Positions 17,303-24,592 of a stretch of 64,000 nucleotides of DNA are shown piece by piece (positions within the stretch are counted from its first letter, which is position 1; every line of letters begins with the position of its first letter). The DNA comes from Candidatus Rokuibacteriota bacterium (GTDB taxonomy: Bacteria > Methylomirabilota > Methylomirabilia > Rokubacteriales > CSP1-6). Below the pieces are notes generated by a model. It had not been told where the DNA came from, made no database searches, and was given only the letters and a program-made list of their open reading frames with translations. The position numbers were made by a program, and so were the translations under genes. The stretch lies in contig QHSU01000054.1 of assembly GCA_003220535.1 (NCBI GenBank), positions 248,001 to 312,000 of the forward strand, in the 5' to 3' direction.

Positions 17303-18259
17303 GTGCGGAAGTATCTGGCGCGCCGGGCGGTGTACGCCGCCGTCACGCTGCTCGGCGTCTCGCTCAGCGTCTTCGTGATCCTTCGGATCCTGCCGGGGGA
17401 TCCGCTCGTGGCCATCCTCGGTGTCGAGGGCCACGCGCAGATGAGGCCGGCGGACCGCGTGCGCATCATGGCCGACCTCGGGCTCAGCGACCCGCTGCCG
17501 GTGCAGTATGTTCGCTGGCTCGGCGACATCGGAGCCGGCCGCCTCGGCAAGTCGTTCTTCCGGGGCGACACCGTGGCCGAACTCATCGCGCATCGCGGGC
17601 CGATCAGCGCCGAGATCGGCGTGCTGGCCCTCATCGTCTCCTGGCTGGTCGGCCTTCCGGTGGGAATCCTGAGCGCGTTCAAGCCGAACAGCCTGTCCGA
17701 CGGCGTCGCCCGCGCGTTGTCGGTGCTGTTCATCGCCATCCCGGGCTTCTGGCTCGGCATGCTCATCGTCCTCGCGCTGCTCTTCTGGTTCGGCTATAAG
17801 GCGCCCATCGTCATCGTCCACTTCTGGCAAAACCCGTGGCAGAACTTACAGATCGTCATCGGTCCCGGCATCGTCCTGGGACTGGCGCAGGGGGCCTACA
17901 TCGCGCGCATGGCGCGCTCGTGTCTCCTGGAGGTCATCAGCGAGGACTTCGTGCGGACGGCGCGGGCGAAGGGGCTTCGTGAAGGGCTGGTCGTGCTCCG
18001 GCACGCTCTGCCCAACGCGCTCCTGCCGGTCATCACCATCTCCGGGGTGCTGCTCGGCTTCGTACTGGGTGGCTCGGTGGCGGTCGAGCAGGCGTTCGGC
18101 GTACCGGGCCTCGGGCGTGCGCTCGTCATCGCCGTGATCGAGCGCGACATCATCGTGGTGCAGAACCTCGTGCTCCTCTACGCCGTGATCTTCGTCGTCG
18201 TCAACGTGTTCGTCGACCTCAGCTACGCGTGGCTCGACCCGCGCATCCGGTACGGCTGA
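17303..18259 (+). CDS. peptide-type ABC transporter permease (DppB-like)
   Basis: A 318-residue inner-membrane permease with a GTG start. It has the DppB-class N-terminus LLGVSLSVFVILRILPGDP, the coupling-loop region SRDFVRTARAKGL (as SEDFVRTARAKGLRE) and the C-terminal PGLGRALVIAVIERDIIVVQ segment. It works with the 15564 binding protein and the 18259 permease. Its stop overlaps the next start (TGATG). No ATPase gene follows, so an ATPase from elsewhere, for example the fused one at 45193, must serve it. Confidence 0.92.
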   Translation: MRKYLARRAVYAAVTLLGVSLSVFVILRILPGDPLVAILGVEGHAQMRPADRVRIMADLGLSDPLPVQYVRWLGDIGAGRLGKSFFRGDTVAELIAHRGPISAEIGVLALIVSWLVGLPVGILSAFKPNSLSDGVARALSVLFIAIPGFWLGMLIVLALLFWFGYKAPIVIVHFWQNPWQNLQIVIGPGIVLGLAQGAYIARMARSCLLEVISEDFVRTARAKGLREGLVVLRHALPNALLPVITISGVLLGFVLGGSVAVEQAFGVPGLGRALVIAVIERDIIVVQNLVLLYAVIFVVVNVFVDLSYAWLDPRIRYG

Positions 18260-19200
18260 TGGTCGTGCGAGCCGCAGGACGGCCGGCGCCGCAGGTGGCG
18301 GGCGGCCGAGGCGAGTCTATGGCGGGAGCCGCGGTCGTCGAGCTGGTCCGCTTCGCCCGCCGCAACACGCTGTCCGCGATCGGCGGCTTCGTCGGCGTCC
18401 TGATCATCATCGTCGCGGTCGCGGCCCCGTTGCTCGCGCCGCGCGATCCCCTCAAGGCGGACTTCCGGCGCATGAACAAACCGCCCGACGCTCAGAGTCT
18501 CCTGGGCACGGACCAGGTCGGCCGCGACACCCTGAGCCGCGTGATCTACGGCGCTCGCACCTCGCTGTTCGTGGCGTTCTCCGCCGTGATCTTGGGTACG
18601 ACGGTGGGCTCGCTCTGGGGCGTCGCGTGCGGCTACTTGCGTGGGCGCTTCGACCTCGTGAGTCAGCGTATCATGGAGATCCTCCAGTCGTTCCCCGACC
18701 TGATCCTCGCCATGGCCATCTCCATGGCGATCGGCACCGGGTTGTCCGCCGTGATCTTCGCGATCGCCATCACGCGCATCCCGTTCGGCGGGCGCGTCAT
18801 CCGCTCGGTAGCCCTGTCGGTGCGCGAGATGCCCTACGTCGAGGCGGGGAGGGCGAGCGGGGCCTCCGCGTTGCGGGTCATGACCTTCCACGTCCTGCCC
18901 CAGTGCGTCGCGCCCTACCTCGTGCTCGCCACGACCCACCTGGGCGTCGCGATCGTCATCGAGGCCGCGCTCGGCTTCCTGGGCGTCGGCGTCCCGCCGC
19001 CCACGCCGACCTGGGGCAACATGCTGGCCGACTCGATCACCGCGCTCGTGCCCCCGTGGTGGCTGGCCTTCTTCCCGGGCCTGGCCATCACCGTCACCGT
19101 GCTCGCTTTCAACCTGCTGGGCGACGGTATCCGCGACACGCTCGACCCGCGGCTGTCGCCCGCGTTCCTCCGGATGATGACGGGCGGACGACGGGCCTGA
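18259..19200 (+). CDS. peptide-type ABC transporter permease (DppC-like)
   Basis: A 313-residue permease. It shows the DppC-class segments LLGTDQVGRDTLSRVIYGARTS and GFLGVGVPPPTPTWGNML, and the C-terminal LGDGIRDTLDPRL. I start at the ATG at 18259, which overlaps the preceding stop; an ATG at 18319 (MAGAAVVELV) would remove a basic 20-residue tail and is a good alternative. Second membrane subunit of the 15564-19200 importer. Confidence 0.92.
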   Translation: MVVRAAGRPAPQVAGGRGESMAGAAVVELVRFARRNTLSAIGGFVGVLIIIVAVAAPLLAPRDPLKADFRRMNKPPDAQSLLGTDQVGRDTLSRVIYGARTSLFVAFSAVILGTTVGSLWGVACGYLRGRFDLVSQRIMEILQSFPDLILAMAISMAIGTGLSAVIFAIAITRIPFGGRVIRSVALSVREMPYVEAGRASGASALRVMTFHVLPQCVAPYLVLATTHLGVAIVIEAALGFLGVGVPPPTPTWGNMLADSITALVPPWWLAFFPGLAITVTVLAFNLLGDGIRDTLDPRLSPAFLRMMTGGRRA

Positions 19201-19230
19201 CGCAGGGGGCCCGCCGGCCGGTGACCGCGC

Positions 19231-19950
19231 TCACGCTCCTGCGGGCCGATTCTCTCTGACGCACAACGCGACGACATACCCATCGTGCACGATGTGCCGC
19301 GCTCGGAACTCGAGCCCGTCGGCGGTCACGACTCGGTGGCGGCCGGGGCCCGTCTCCTGGCAGATCACGTCCCGGAGCGCCATGCCGAGGCCGCTGCCCA
19401 CCGCCTTCGCGCACGCCTCCTTCAACGCCCAGAGAATCGCCAGGCGCTCCTCGGTCGGCTGCGCGGAGATCAGGACGTCGCGGTCGTTGGCGAATGCCCC
19501 GGACATCGTCAGGAGGCGCGGCGACACGGCCTCGATGTCGAACCCGACCATCGTGCCGGTCGCCCGCGCGACGCAGGCACCGGCGAAACGTCCCTTGTGA
19601 GAGAGCGAGCAGTCGTACAGCTCGCTCGCGGTCGACGCCGGAGCGCAGGAGAAGAGCCGGGGCCGCCCCCGCAGGTCCTTGACGATCGCGCACTCCAGCG
19701 GGTCGCCGACTCGACGACACCGTAGCAGCATGGTCTTGAGACAGATCCGGGCGCCCAGCCACTCCCGACGGCGCAGCGGATGACGCAGCTCCGCGTATTC
19801 CGCGAGCTCGACGGGCGTCAGGAAGCGGGACGCCGCCCCTTCCGTGTTCTCCAATCGTGTCACGTCGAGCAGACACACATCTCCGTCCGCTTCCCCCAAC
19901 GCGAGCGGCTGGAGCTCGACGCCGTCCGTCCACCCGGCGGAGTCCCGCAT
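19231..19950 (-). CDS. 4'-phosphopantetheinyl transferase superfamily protein
   Basis: A 239-residue Sfp-type transferase that would attach the phosphopantetheine arm of coenzyme A to a carrier-protein serine. Motifs: SLSHK (115-119), the magnesium-binding GFDIE (136-140, usual GVDIE) and WALKEACAK (174-182). It is a full-length two-lobed form, the kind linked to polyketide or nonribosomal peptide carrier proteins or to fatty-acid ACP. No carrier protein or synthase is in the window. A TATAGT lies only 6 bases upstream of the ATG, so the leader may be very short. Transcribed divergently from the bacterioferritin region. Confidence 0.88.
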   Translation of the reverse strand: MRDSAGWTDGVELQPLALGEADGDVCLLDVTRLENTEGAASRFLTPVELAEYAELRHPLRRREWLGARICLKTMLLRCRRVGDPLECAIVKDLRGRPRLFSCAPASTASELYDCSLSHKGRFAGACVARATGTMVGFDIEAVSPRLLTMSGAFANDRDVLISAQPTEERLAILWALKEACAKAVGSGLGMALRDVICQETGPGRHRVVTADGLEFRARHIVHDGYVVALCVRENRPAGA

Positions 19951-20006
19951 GGCGCGACTATACGTGGACCCTGCCCGCGCGCAAAATCAGGCGCGATCAG
20001 ACTGTT

Positions 20007-20022
20007 ATTAGGGTGACCTAAT
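20007..20022. promoter_or_regulatory. palindromic operator ATTAGG-N4-CCTAAT (iron-box candidate), copy 1
   Basis: A perfect 6-bp inverted repeat ATTAGG-GTGA-CCTAAT. An identical arrangement (spacer TCAT) is found at 32358-32373 before the FTR1 iron cluster. The half-site TTAGG/CCTAA is that of DtxR/IdeR/MntR-family metal repressors, though the spacing here is shorter than the classical IdeR box. It lies between the phosphopantetheinyl transferase and the bfd-bfr genes. Confidence 0.6.
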
Positions 20023-20035
20023 TCAGGAAATATCG

Positions 20036-20065
20036 TGGACATACCTTTTTAAGATTTGCTATCCT
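20036..20065 (+). promoter_or_regulatory. candidate promoter for bfd-bfr
   Basis: TGGACA (20036-20041, 5/6) and TATCCT (20060-20065, 4/6) are 18 bases apart. The palindrome at 20007-20022 ends 13 bases upstream of this -35. The 336-base gap 19951-20286 holds this promoter, the palindrome and the remnant at 20145-20249; I see nothing else in it. Confidence 0.35.
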
Positions 20066-20144
20066 CATGGGGCCGATCGAAGAGGAGCCCCAATGCGACA
20101 GAGCAGAGTTCGCCGTCCGGCCGTCCGCGTGACGCTCGGCGCTG

Positions 20145-20249
20145 GTGGCGAAATGGGGCAAGTTCAAGCAGGACGACATCGACATCGCCTCCGCCGGCGA
20201 GTTCCAGGCGGCCGCGACGCGGCTCGCCGATCGCGCCGGGTACCGCTAG
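20145..20249 (+). pseudogene. CsbD-like (UPF0337) C-terminal remnant
   Basis: Only 34 residues are open in this frame, with an in-frame TGA at 20130-20132 just before. The peptide contains KWGKFKQDDIDIA and LADRAGYR, which resembles the WGKLTDDDL...RYG end of CsbD/UPF0337 stress proteins. No frame upstream supplies the expected N-terminal half, so it looks like a decayed gene. The identification rests on short similarity by eye. Confidence 0.3.
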
Positions 20250-20286
20250 GCCCGCGTCGGAGCGCGCGAGAGGAGAGAGCGGCGAC

Positions 20287-20535
20287 ATGATCGTTTGTCT
20301 CTGTCGAGGCCTCGCGGACCACGCGATTCTGGCGATGATCGAGCGCGGCGGCGACACGCGCGAGCGGCTGGCCGCGACCTGCGGCGCGGGCGCCGACTGC
20401 GGGAGCTGCGCGTCGATCCTGGATGCGCTGCTTGATGAGGCCCGGGACGCGAGCTATAGTGGCCGCGCACTGCGACCCCACCTCGCCATTGGAGGACCTT
20501 CATGCGCGGCCACGAGCAGGTCATCACCCTCCTGA
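20287..20535 (+). CDS. bfd: bacterioferritin-associated ferredoxin
   Basis: An 82-residue protein. Its cysteines at 4, 6, 38 and 41 match the four [2Fe-2S] ligands of E. coli Bfd exactly (CLC near the start, then DCGSC). Bfd delivers electrons to bacterioferritin to release stored iron. The classic protein ends near residue 64; here the frame continues about 18 residues and overlaps the bfr start by 34 bases, so the tail may be dispensable. An extra Cys32 lies in the loop. It directly precedes bfr, the usual pairing. Confidence 0.88.
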   Translation: MIVCLCRGLADHAILAMIERGGDTRERLAATCGAGADCGSCASILDALLDEARDASYSGRALRPHLAIGGPSCAATSRSSPS

Positions 20536-20981
20536 ACGACATCCTCACGGCCGAGCTCACCGCGATCAACCAGTATTTCATTCACGGTCGGATGTGTGAG
20601 AACTGGGGCTACGAGCGTCTGTGGAAGAAACTCCGCGAGGAATCGCTGGGCGAGATGCGTCACGCCGACAAGCTCATCGAGCGGATCCTCTACCTCGAAG
20701 GCGTGCCGAACGTGCAGCGGCTCGGCAAGGTGAACGTCGGCGAGACGGTACCGGAGCAGCTGCGGCTCGACCTCGAGGTCGAGCGGTCCGCGATCCGAGC
20801 CTTGAACGCGGGGATCGAGGTCGCCCGGGGGCTCGGCGACAACGGGACCCGCGACCTCCTCGAGGACATCCTCGAGGCCGAGGAGAAGCACGCCAACTGG
20901 ATCGAGGCCCAGGTGACGTTGATCGCGCAGACCGGTGAAGGCAACTACCTGGCGCAGCAGATCAAGCACGACGACGAGTAG
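20502..20981 (+). CDS. bfr: bacterioferritin
   Basis: A 159-residue haem-containing ferritin that oxidises and stores iron in a 24-mer shell in the cytoplasm. All ferroxidase ligands are present at canonical positions: E18, E51, H54, E94, E127 and H130, and M52 is the haem ligand. Length is typical. A GGAGGA site (20491-20496) sets the ATG start. Translation is likely coupled to bfd through a 34-base overlap, and both sit downstream of the palindrome at 20007. Confidence 0.97.
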   Translation: MRGHEQVITLLNDILTAELTAINQYFIHGRMCENWGYERLWKKLREESLGEMRHADKLIERILYLEGVPNVQRLGKVNVGETVPEQLRLDLEVERSAIRALNAGIEVARGLGDNGTRDLLEDILEAEEKHANWIEAQVTLIAQTGEGNYLAQQIKHDDE

Positions 20982-21009
20982 CGCTTCGCTCCGCGAAGGA
21001 GAACACCCC

Positions 21010-21630
21010 ATGACGAACGGACTGCGCGCGCTGAGCCTTGTGCTGGTGGGGCTGCTCGTCGGAACCGCCTGGGGGCAGACGCCCACCGCGCTCGAGGACG
21101 TGCTGCGGGCGCTGCGCGCCGGCGGCTACGTCATCGTGTTCCGCCACGGCGCCACGCATCCCGACCAGGCCGACACCGATCCTTTGAATCTCGATAACGT
21201 GGCCAAGCAGCGCCAGCTGAACGACAAGGGCCGTGCCGACGCGAAGGCGGTCGGCGACGCGTTCCGCCGGGCCGGCGTCCCGATCGGCAAGTCGTACTCG
21301 AGCCGGTTCTACCGCGCGGTCGAGACGGCTCGCCTGATCAGCGGCAAGGAGCCCCAGGCGACGCTCGACGTGACCGAGGGCGGGCAGGTCGTGAGCCCCA
21401 ACGAGAACACCCGCCGGACGCAAGCGCTGCGCCAGATGGTCGCGGCCACGCCGGACCCCGGCACGAACACCTTGATCATCACGCACAAGCCGAACATCCT
21501 CGACGCATTCGGCAAAGACTGGTTCGAGATCAAGGAAGGTGAGGCGTCGGTCTTCAAGCCCGAAGGTGGCGGCAAGCACTCGCTGGTCGGACGCATCCAG
21601 ATCGACCAGTGGTCGACGGCCGCCCGGTGA
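21010..21630 (+). CDS. exported histidine phosphatase family protein
   Basis: A 206-residue protein with a signal peptide (residues 1-22, ending TAWGQ), so periplasmic or secreted. The catalytic RHG is at 45-47 (VFRHGATH), a second basic patch is SSRFYRAVETA, and the distal His is in IITHKPNI. The family hydrolyses phosphate esters by a phospho-histidine intermediate; this short clade is often called a phosphoglycerate mutase-like or SixA-like protein. It starts 28 bases after bfr and could be in the same transcript. A GGAG-like site is present upstream (AAGGAG). Confidence 0.87.
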   Translation: MTNGLRALSLVLVGLLVGTAWGQTPTALEDVLRALRAGGYVIVFRHGATHPDQADTDPLNLDNVAKQRQLNDKGRADAKAVGDAFRRAGVPIGKSYSSRFYRAVETARLISGKEPQATLDVTEGGQVVSPNENTRRTQALRQMVAATPDPGTNTLIITHKPNILDAFGKDWFEIKEGEASVFKPEGGGKHSLVGRIQIDQWSTAAR

Positions 21631-21640
21631 GCGGCAGCCG

Positions 21641-22723
21641 TCAGCTTCCGGCGGCGGTCTCGGCGCGCTCCGACGCGCTCGCAGCGCGTTCCGACGCGTT
21701 CTCGGCGCCCGCATAGTCCTTCCGGTGGAAGTAGTTGGCGTTGTAGAACTCCAGCACCAGGTCGCCGTAGACGGCACGAGGATAGCGGGCCGGACTCGTG
21801 GCGTCGGCACAGGTCGGCAAGCACTCGATGATTGCCTCGACGTTCGGGCTGTAGAAGAACGCGATCGAGTACCGGTCGGTCCCCGACTCGTTCAGCACGC
21901 CGTGCGGCGTCGAGAGGAACCGGTCGTTCGACCACCGCTTCATGATGTTGCCGAGATTCACGAGAAGGGTCCCGGGGATCACCGGTGGCGCCATCCACTC
22001 GCCGCTCGGGAGGCGGACGGCGAGGCCCGGCACATCCTCCCGCGCGAGCATGGTGATGAAGGAGTTGTCCGTGTGAGGGCCCTGCCCGAACTGCTCGTCG
22101 TCGTCCGTCTCCTGGGACGGGTAGTGCAGAAAGCGCAGGTTGATGTGCGCCTCGTTCCGGAAGAACGGGGCGAAGTGATCCGTCGGCATGCCGAGAGCGC
22201 GCGCGAGCACCGGGAGCAGGCGCTGGCCGAGCGCCTCGAGCGTCTTGAAGTACGCGACCATGGTGGCCCGCATCTTCGCGTGGCCGTCGGGCCACTGGTT
22301 TCGACCCCGGAGCGGCGTGCCGGCGACGACGTCCGGGTGATCGGCGGGCCGGTCGTGGCTGATGAAGAAGCTCTCGTTGAAGTTCGGCCGAGTCGCCTTG
22401 TGGACGGTCGAGTGCCGCTGCATGCTCTCGTTCACCGCAAGGTAGCCGATGTTGTTCTCGTTGATCTTGAGCGAGCGCTTGGCGGGGAGCGGCATCGCGT
22501 GAAACTCGCGCGACGCCGCGAACGCGGCGTCGATCAGCGCTTGCGGCACCCCGTGGCCGGCCAGGTAGAAGAACCCGACGGTCTCGCAGGCGCGTCGGAC
22601 CTGCTGCGCCACGGCCTCGAGCGCCCCCGTCTCCGCGCGAAACGCGGGTCCGGCGTCGATCAGGGGAATCGCCTTGGTCGCCTCGTCGACGTCCTTGACC
22701 GCCAGGGCCTTGAAGATGTTCAT
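21641..22723 (-). CDS. 2-oxoglutarate/Fe(II)-dependent oxygenase (isopenicillin N synthase-like)
   Basis: A 360-residue enzyme of the DIOX_N/2OG-FeII_Oxy family. The iron triad is visible as HTDN (His, Asp) and TPHGV (distal His), with RYSIAFF carrying the Arg/Ser that bind the 2-oxoglutarate carboxylate. It likely hydroxylates, desaturates or cleaves a small molecule; the substrate cannot be told. Start at the ATG 22723, behind a GGAGG site; upstream codons are not of the family. The C-terminus is a low-complexity ASERAAS-like stretch (about the last 25 residues). The 173-base gap beyond the start is shared with the divergent dioxygenase gene. Confidence 0.87.
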   Translation of the reverse strand: MNIFKALAVKDVDEATKAIPLIDAGPAFRAETGALEAVAQQVRRACETVGFFYLAGHGVPQALIDAAFAASREFHAMPLPAKRSLKINENNIGYLAVNESMQRHSTVHKATRPNFNESFFISHDRPADHPDVVAGTPLRGRNQWPDGHAKMRATMVAYFKTLEALGQRLLPVLARALGMPTDHFAPFFRNEAHINLRFLHYPSQETDDDEQFGQGPHTDNSFITMLAREDVPGLAVRLPSGEWMAPPVIPGTLLVNLGNIMKRWSNDRFLSTPHGVLNESGTDRYSIAFFYSPNVEAIIECLPTCADATSPARYPRAVYGDLVLEFYNANYFHRKDYAGAENASERAASASERAETAAGS

Positions 22724-22807
22724 CCCGGTGCCTCCATTCTCACTGGCCGTGATCGTAACGCGACCCCCGGGGTGGAGGCCAGCCGGTTTTGACGCCGCGG
22801 TCGTGGA

Positions 22808-22837
22808 TTGACAGAGGACAGAGCCAGTCTCTAGGGT
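22808..22837 (+). promoter_or_regulatory. candidate promoter for the intradiol dioxygenase
   Basis: A perfect TTGACA (22808-22813) is followed after 18 bases by TAGGGT (22832-22837). A short hairpin GTCGG-AAA-CCGAC (22842-22854) lies between the promoter and the AGGAGGGG ribosome site near 22857. Confidence 0.45.
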
Positions 22838-22871
22838 AGGTGTCGGAAACCGACGCAGGAGGGGAGAACCC

Positions 22872-22910
22872 ATGAGGAAAACCGCGGCCCACTCCAATGG
22901 CATGTTTTAG
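22872..22910 (+). CDS. possible 12-residue upstream peptide
   Basis: An ATG at 22872 sits 8 bases behind the strong AGGAGGGG site, much better placed than the dioxygenase ATG at 22897. It reads MRKTAAHSNGMF and stops at 22910, inside the dioxygenase start region and in a different frame. It may be a coupling peptide, or a sign that a frameshift separates the ribosome site from the dioxygenase. Confidence 0.35.
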   Translation: MRKTAAHSNGMF

Positions 22911-23529
22911 GCCCGCGCCGACCTCGCGTCGCCAGTTCCTGAGCGCCGCCGCCGTGATGTCGACCGCGCTCGTGGCGGCGGCCCGGGCAGCGGTCGCCCA
23001 GACGCAGCCGCTCCGGCCGACGCCGAGCTGCGCCGACGAGCCTCAGCCGACGGCCCGGCAGACCGAGGGGCCCTACTTCAAGCCTGACTCGCCGCTGCGC
23101 TCGTCGCTCCTCGAGCCCGGGATCGGTGGGGCGAAGATCGTGGTGACGGGCGTGGTCCTGTCCACGAGCTGCCAGCCAGTCCCACGCGCGTTGATCGACG
23201 TCTGGCACGCCGACGACCGCGGTACCTACGACAACGCCGGCTACCGGCTCCGCGGCCATCAGTTCACCGACGACCAGGGACGCTATCGCCTCGAGACGAT
23301 CGTGCCGGGGATCTACGTCGGGCGGACGCGCCATTTCCACTTGAAGGTGCAGGCGCCCAACCGGCCGGTGCTCACGACCCAGCTCTACTTTCCCGGCGAG
23401 GCCGGCAACGCCCGAGATCCCATCTTCAATCGCGATCTGGTCCTGAAGGTGAAGGACGCGTCCGACGGCAAGACGGGAACGTTCGACTTCGTCCTCGATC
23501 TCGGCGGCGGCCGTCAAGGACGAGGATGA
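22897..23529 (+). CDS. intradiol ring-cleavage dioxygenase, exported
   Basis: A 210-residue protein of the protocatechuate/catechol intradiol dioxygenase family (Dioxygenase_C), which cleaves catecholic rings between the hydroxyls using Fe(III). The Fe ligands can be placed: a Tyr in DRGTYDN, a Tyr in the VPGIYVG region, and the two His of TRHFHLKV. The N-terminus has a twin-arginine-like signal (SRRQFLSAAAV) and cleavage near VAQT, making this one of the secreted-type single-subunit forms. The ATG at 22897 has no good ribosome site of its own; the better site serves the tiny frame at 22872. Confidence 0.85.
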   Translation: MACFRPAPTSRRQFLSAAAVMSTALVAAARAAVAQTQPLRPTPSCADEPQPTARQTEGPYFKPDSPLRSSLLEPGIGGAKIVVTGVVLSTSCQPVPRALIDVWHADDRGTYDNAGYRLRGHQFTDDQGRYRLETIVPGIYVGRTRHFHLKVQAPNRPVLTTQLYFPGEAGNARDPIFNRDLVLKVKDASDGKTGTFDFVLDLGGGRQGRG

Positions 23530-23575
23530 GACCACGACTCCTCGCGTCCCCATGGCGCGCTGAGCGGGAGGCACC

Positions 23576-24592
23576 GTGACACCGGTACGAGTGGCGGCGG
23601 TCGGCGTCGGCGGCTGGGGACGCGTGCTGGCCGACGCGGCGGGGCGCGGGACCGGGCTCGCCATCGCGGCTTGTACCAGTCGCTCGGCCGACAGCCGTGC
23701 GGCCTTCGCCAAGACCTACGGGTGTCGGGCTCTGCCGAGCTTCGAGGCGGTCCTGGCCGATCCCGAAGTGGAGGGCGTGCTCATCACGACACCGCACTCG
23801 CTGCACGCCGAGCAGGTAGTCGCCGCGGCCGAGGCCGGAAAGCACGTGTTCGTCGACAAGCCGTTCACCCTGACGCTCGCCGAGGCGCGGCGCGCCACGG
23901 AGGCATGCCGCCGGGCCCGTGTCGTCCTCGCCGTCGGTCACCAGCGTCGACGCCAGGCGGCCAGCCGCGCGCTCAAGCGGCTCCTCGACGACGGGACCTT
24001 GGGGCGCGCCGCTCAGATCGAGGGCAACTTCTCGGCTGACATCGGCTTCACGCTCAAGCCGGGTATGTGGCGCACGGTCCGCGCCGAGACGCCGGGCGGA
24101 CCCATGACCAATCTCGGGATTCACCACGTCGACACCTACCAGTATCTTCTCGGCCCCATCGCCCGCGTGACGGCCTTCGTGCGACGAGTGGCGCTCACGG
24201 GCGTGGAGATCGACGACGCGACCTCCATCCTCTTCGAATTCGCCTCGGGCAGCCTCGGCTATCTCGGCACGTCGTGGGTGCACGCGAACCGCACGGCGGT
24301 CATCACGCTGCACGGCACCGAAGCCCAGGCGTGGAGCGAAGCGGACGGTGCGCGTCTGTTCCTGGCGCGGCGTGGCCAGCCCGAGCTGACGGCGGTGCCG
24401 CTGACGGCGGTCGACCCGCTGGTCGAAGAGCTGGCCGAGCTCGCGTGCTGCGTGAGAGACGGAAAGAAGCCGGAGGTCGGCGGTGAGGAGGCGACGGCGA
24501 ACATCGCCGTGCTGGAGGCGATCGTCGAGTCGGCCCAGACCGGGCGCGCGGTGCTGGTGGCGGGTGCCGCCCAGCCGACTTCTCGCCCATGA
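23576..24592 (+). CDS. Gfo/Idh/MocA family oxidoreductase
   Basis: A 338-residue NAD(P)-dependent oxidoreductase with a GTG start. The N-terminal Rossmann fold has GVGGWG (residues 9-14), then TTPHSLHAEQV, AGKHVFVDKPFTL (the EKP-like motif, here DKPF) and the catalytic region NLGIHHVDTYQYLLG. Such proteins oxidise or reduce sugars, inositols or other hydroxy compounds. The ATG of the CocE-like hydrolase overlaps its last 4 bases (ATGA), so they form a two-gene operon. Confidence 0.9.
   Translation: MTPVRVAAVGVGGWGRVLADAAGRGTGLAIAACTSRSADSRAAFAKTYGCRALPSFEAVLADPEVEGVLITTPHSLHAEQVVAAAEAGKHVFVDKPFTLTLAEARRATEACRRARVVLAVGHQRRRQAASRALKRLLDDGTLGRAAQIEGNFSADIGFTLKPGMWRTVRAETPGGPMTNLGIHHVDTYQYLLGPIARVTAFVRRVALTGVEIDDATSILFEFASGSLGYLGTSWVHANRTAVITLHGTEAQAWSEADGARLFLARRGQPELTAVPLTAVDPLVEELAELACCVRDGKKPEVGGEEATANIAVLEAIVESAQTGRAVLVAGAAQPTSRP

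Noticed and set aside
20093..20290. 65-residue frame behind a GAGGAG site before bfd
   Set aside because: Very Arg-rich with no recognisable motif, and in another frame the same bases encode the CsbD-like segment. Probably not a real protein.
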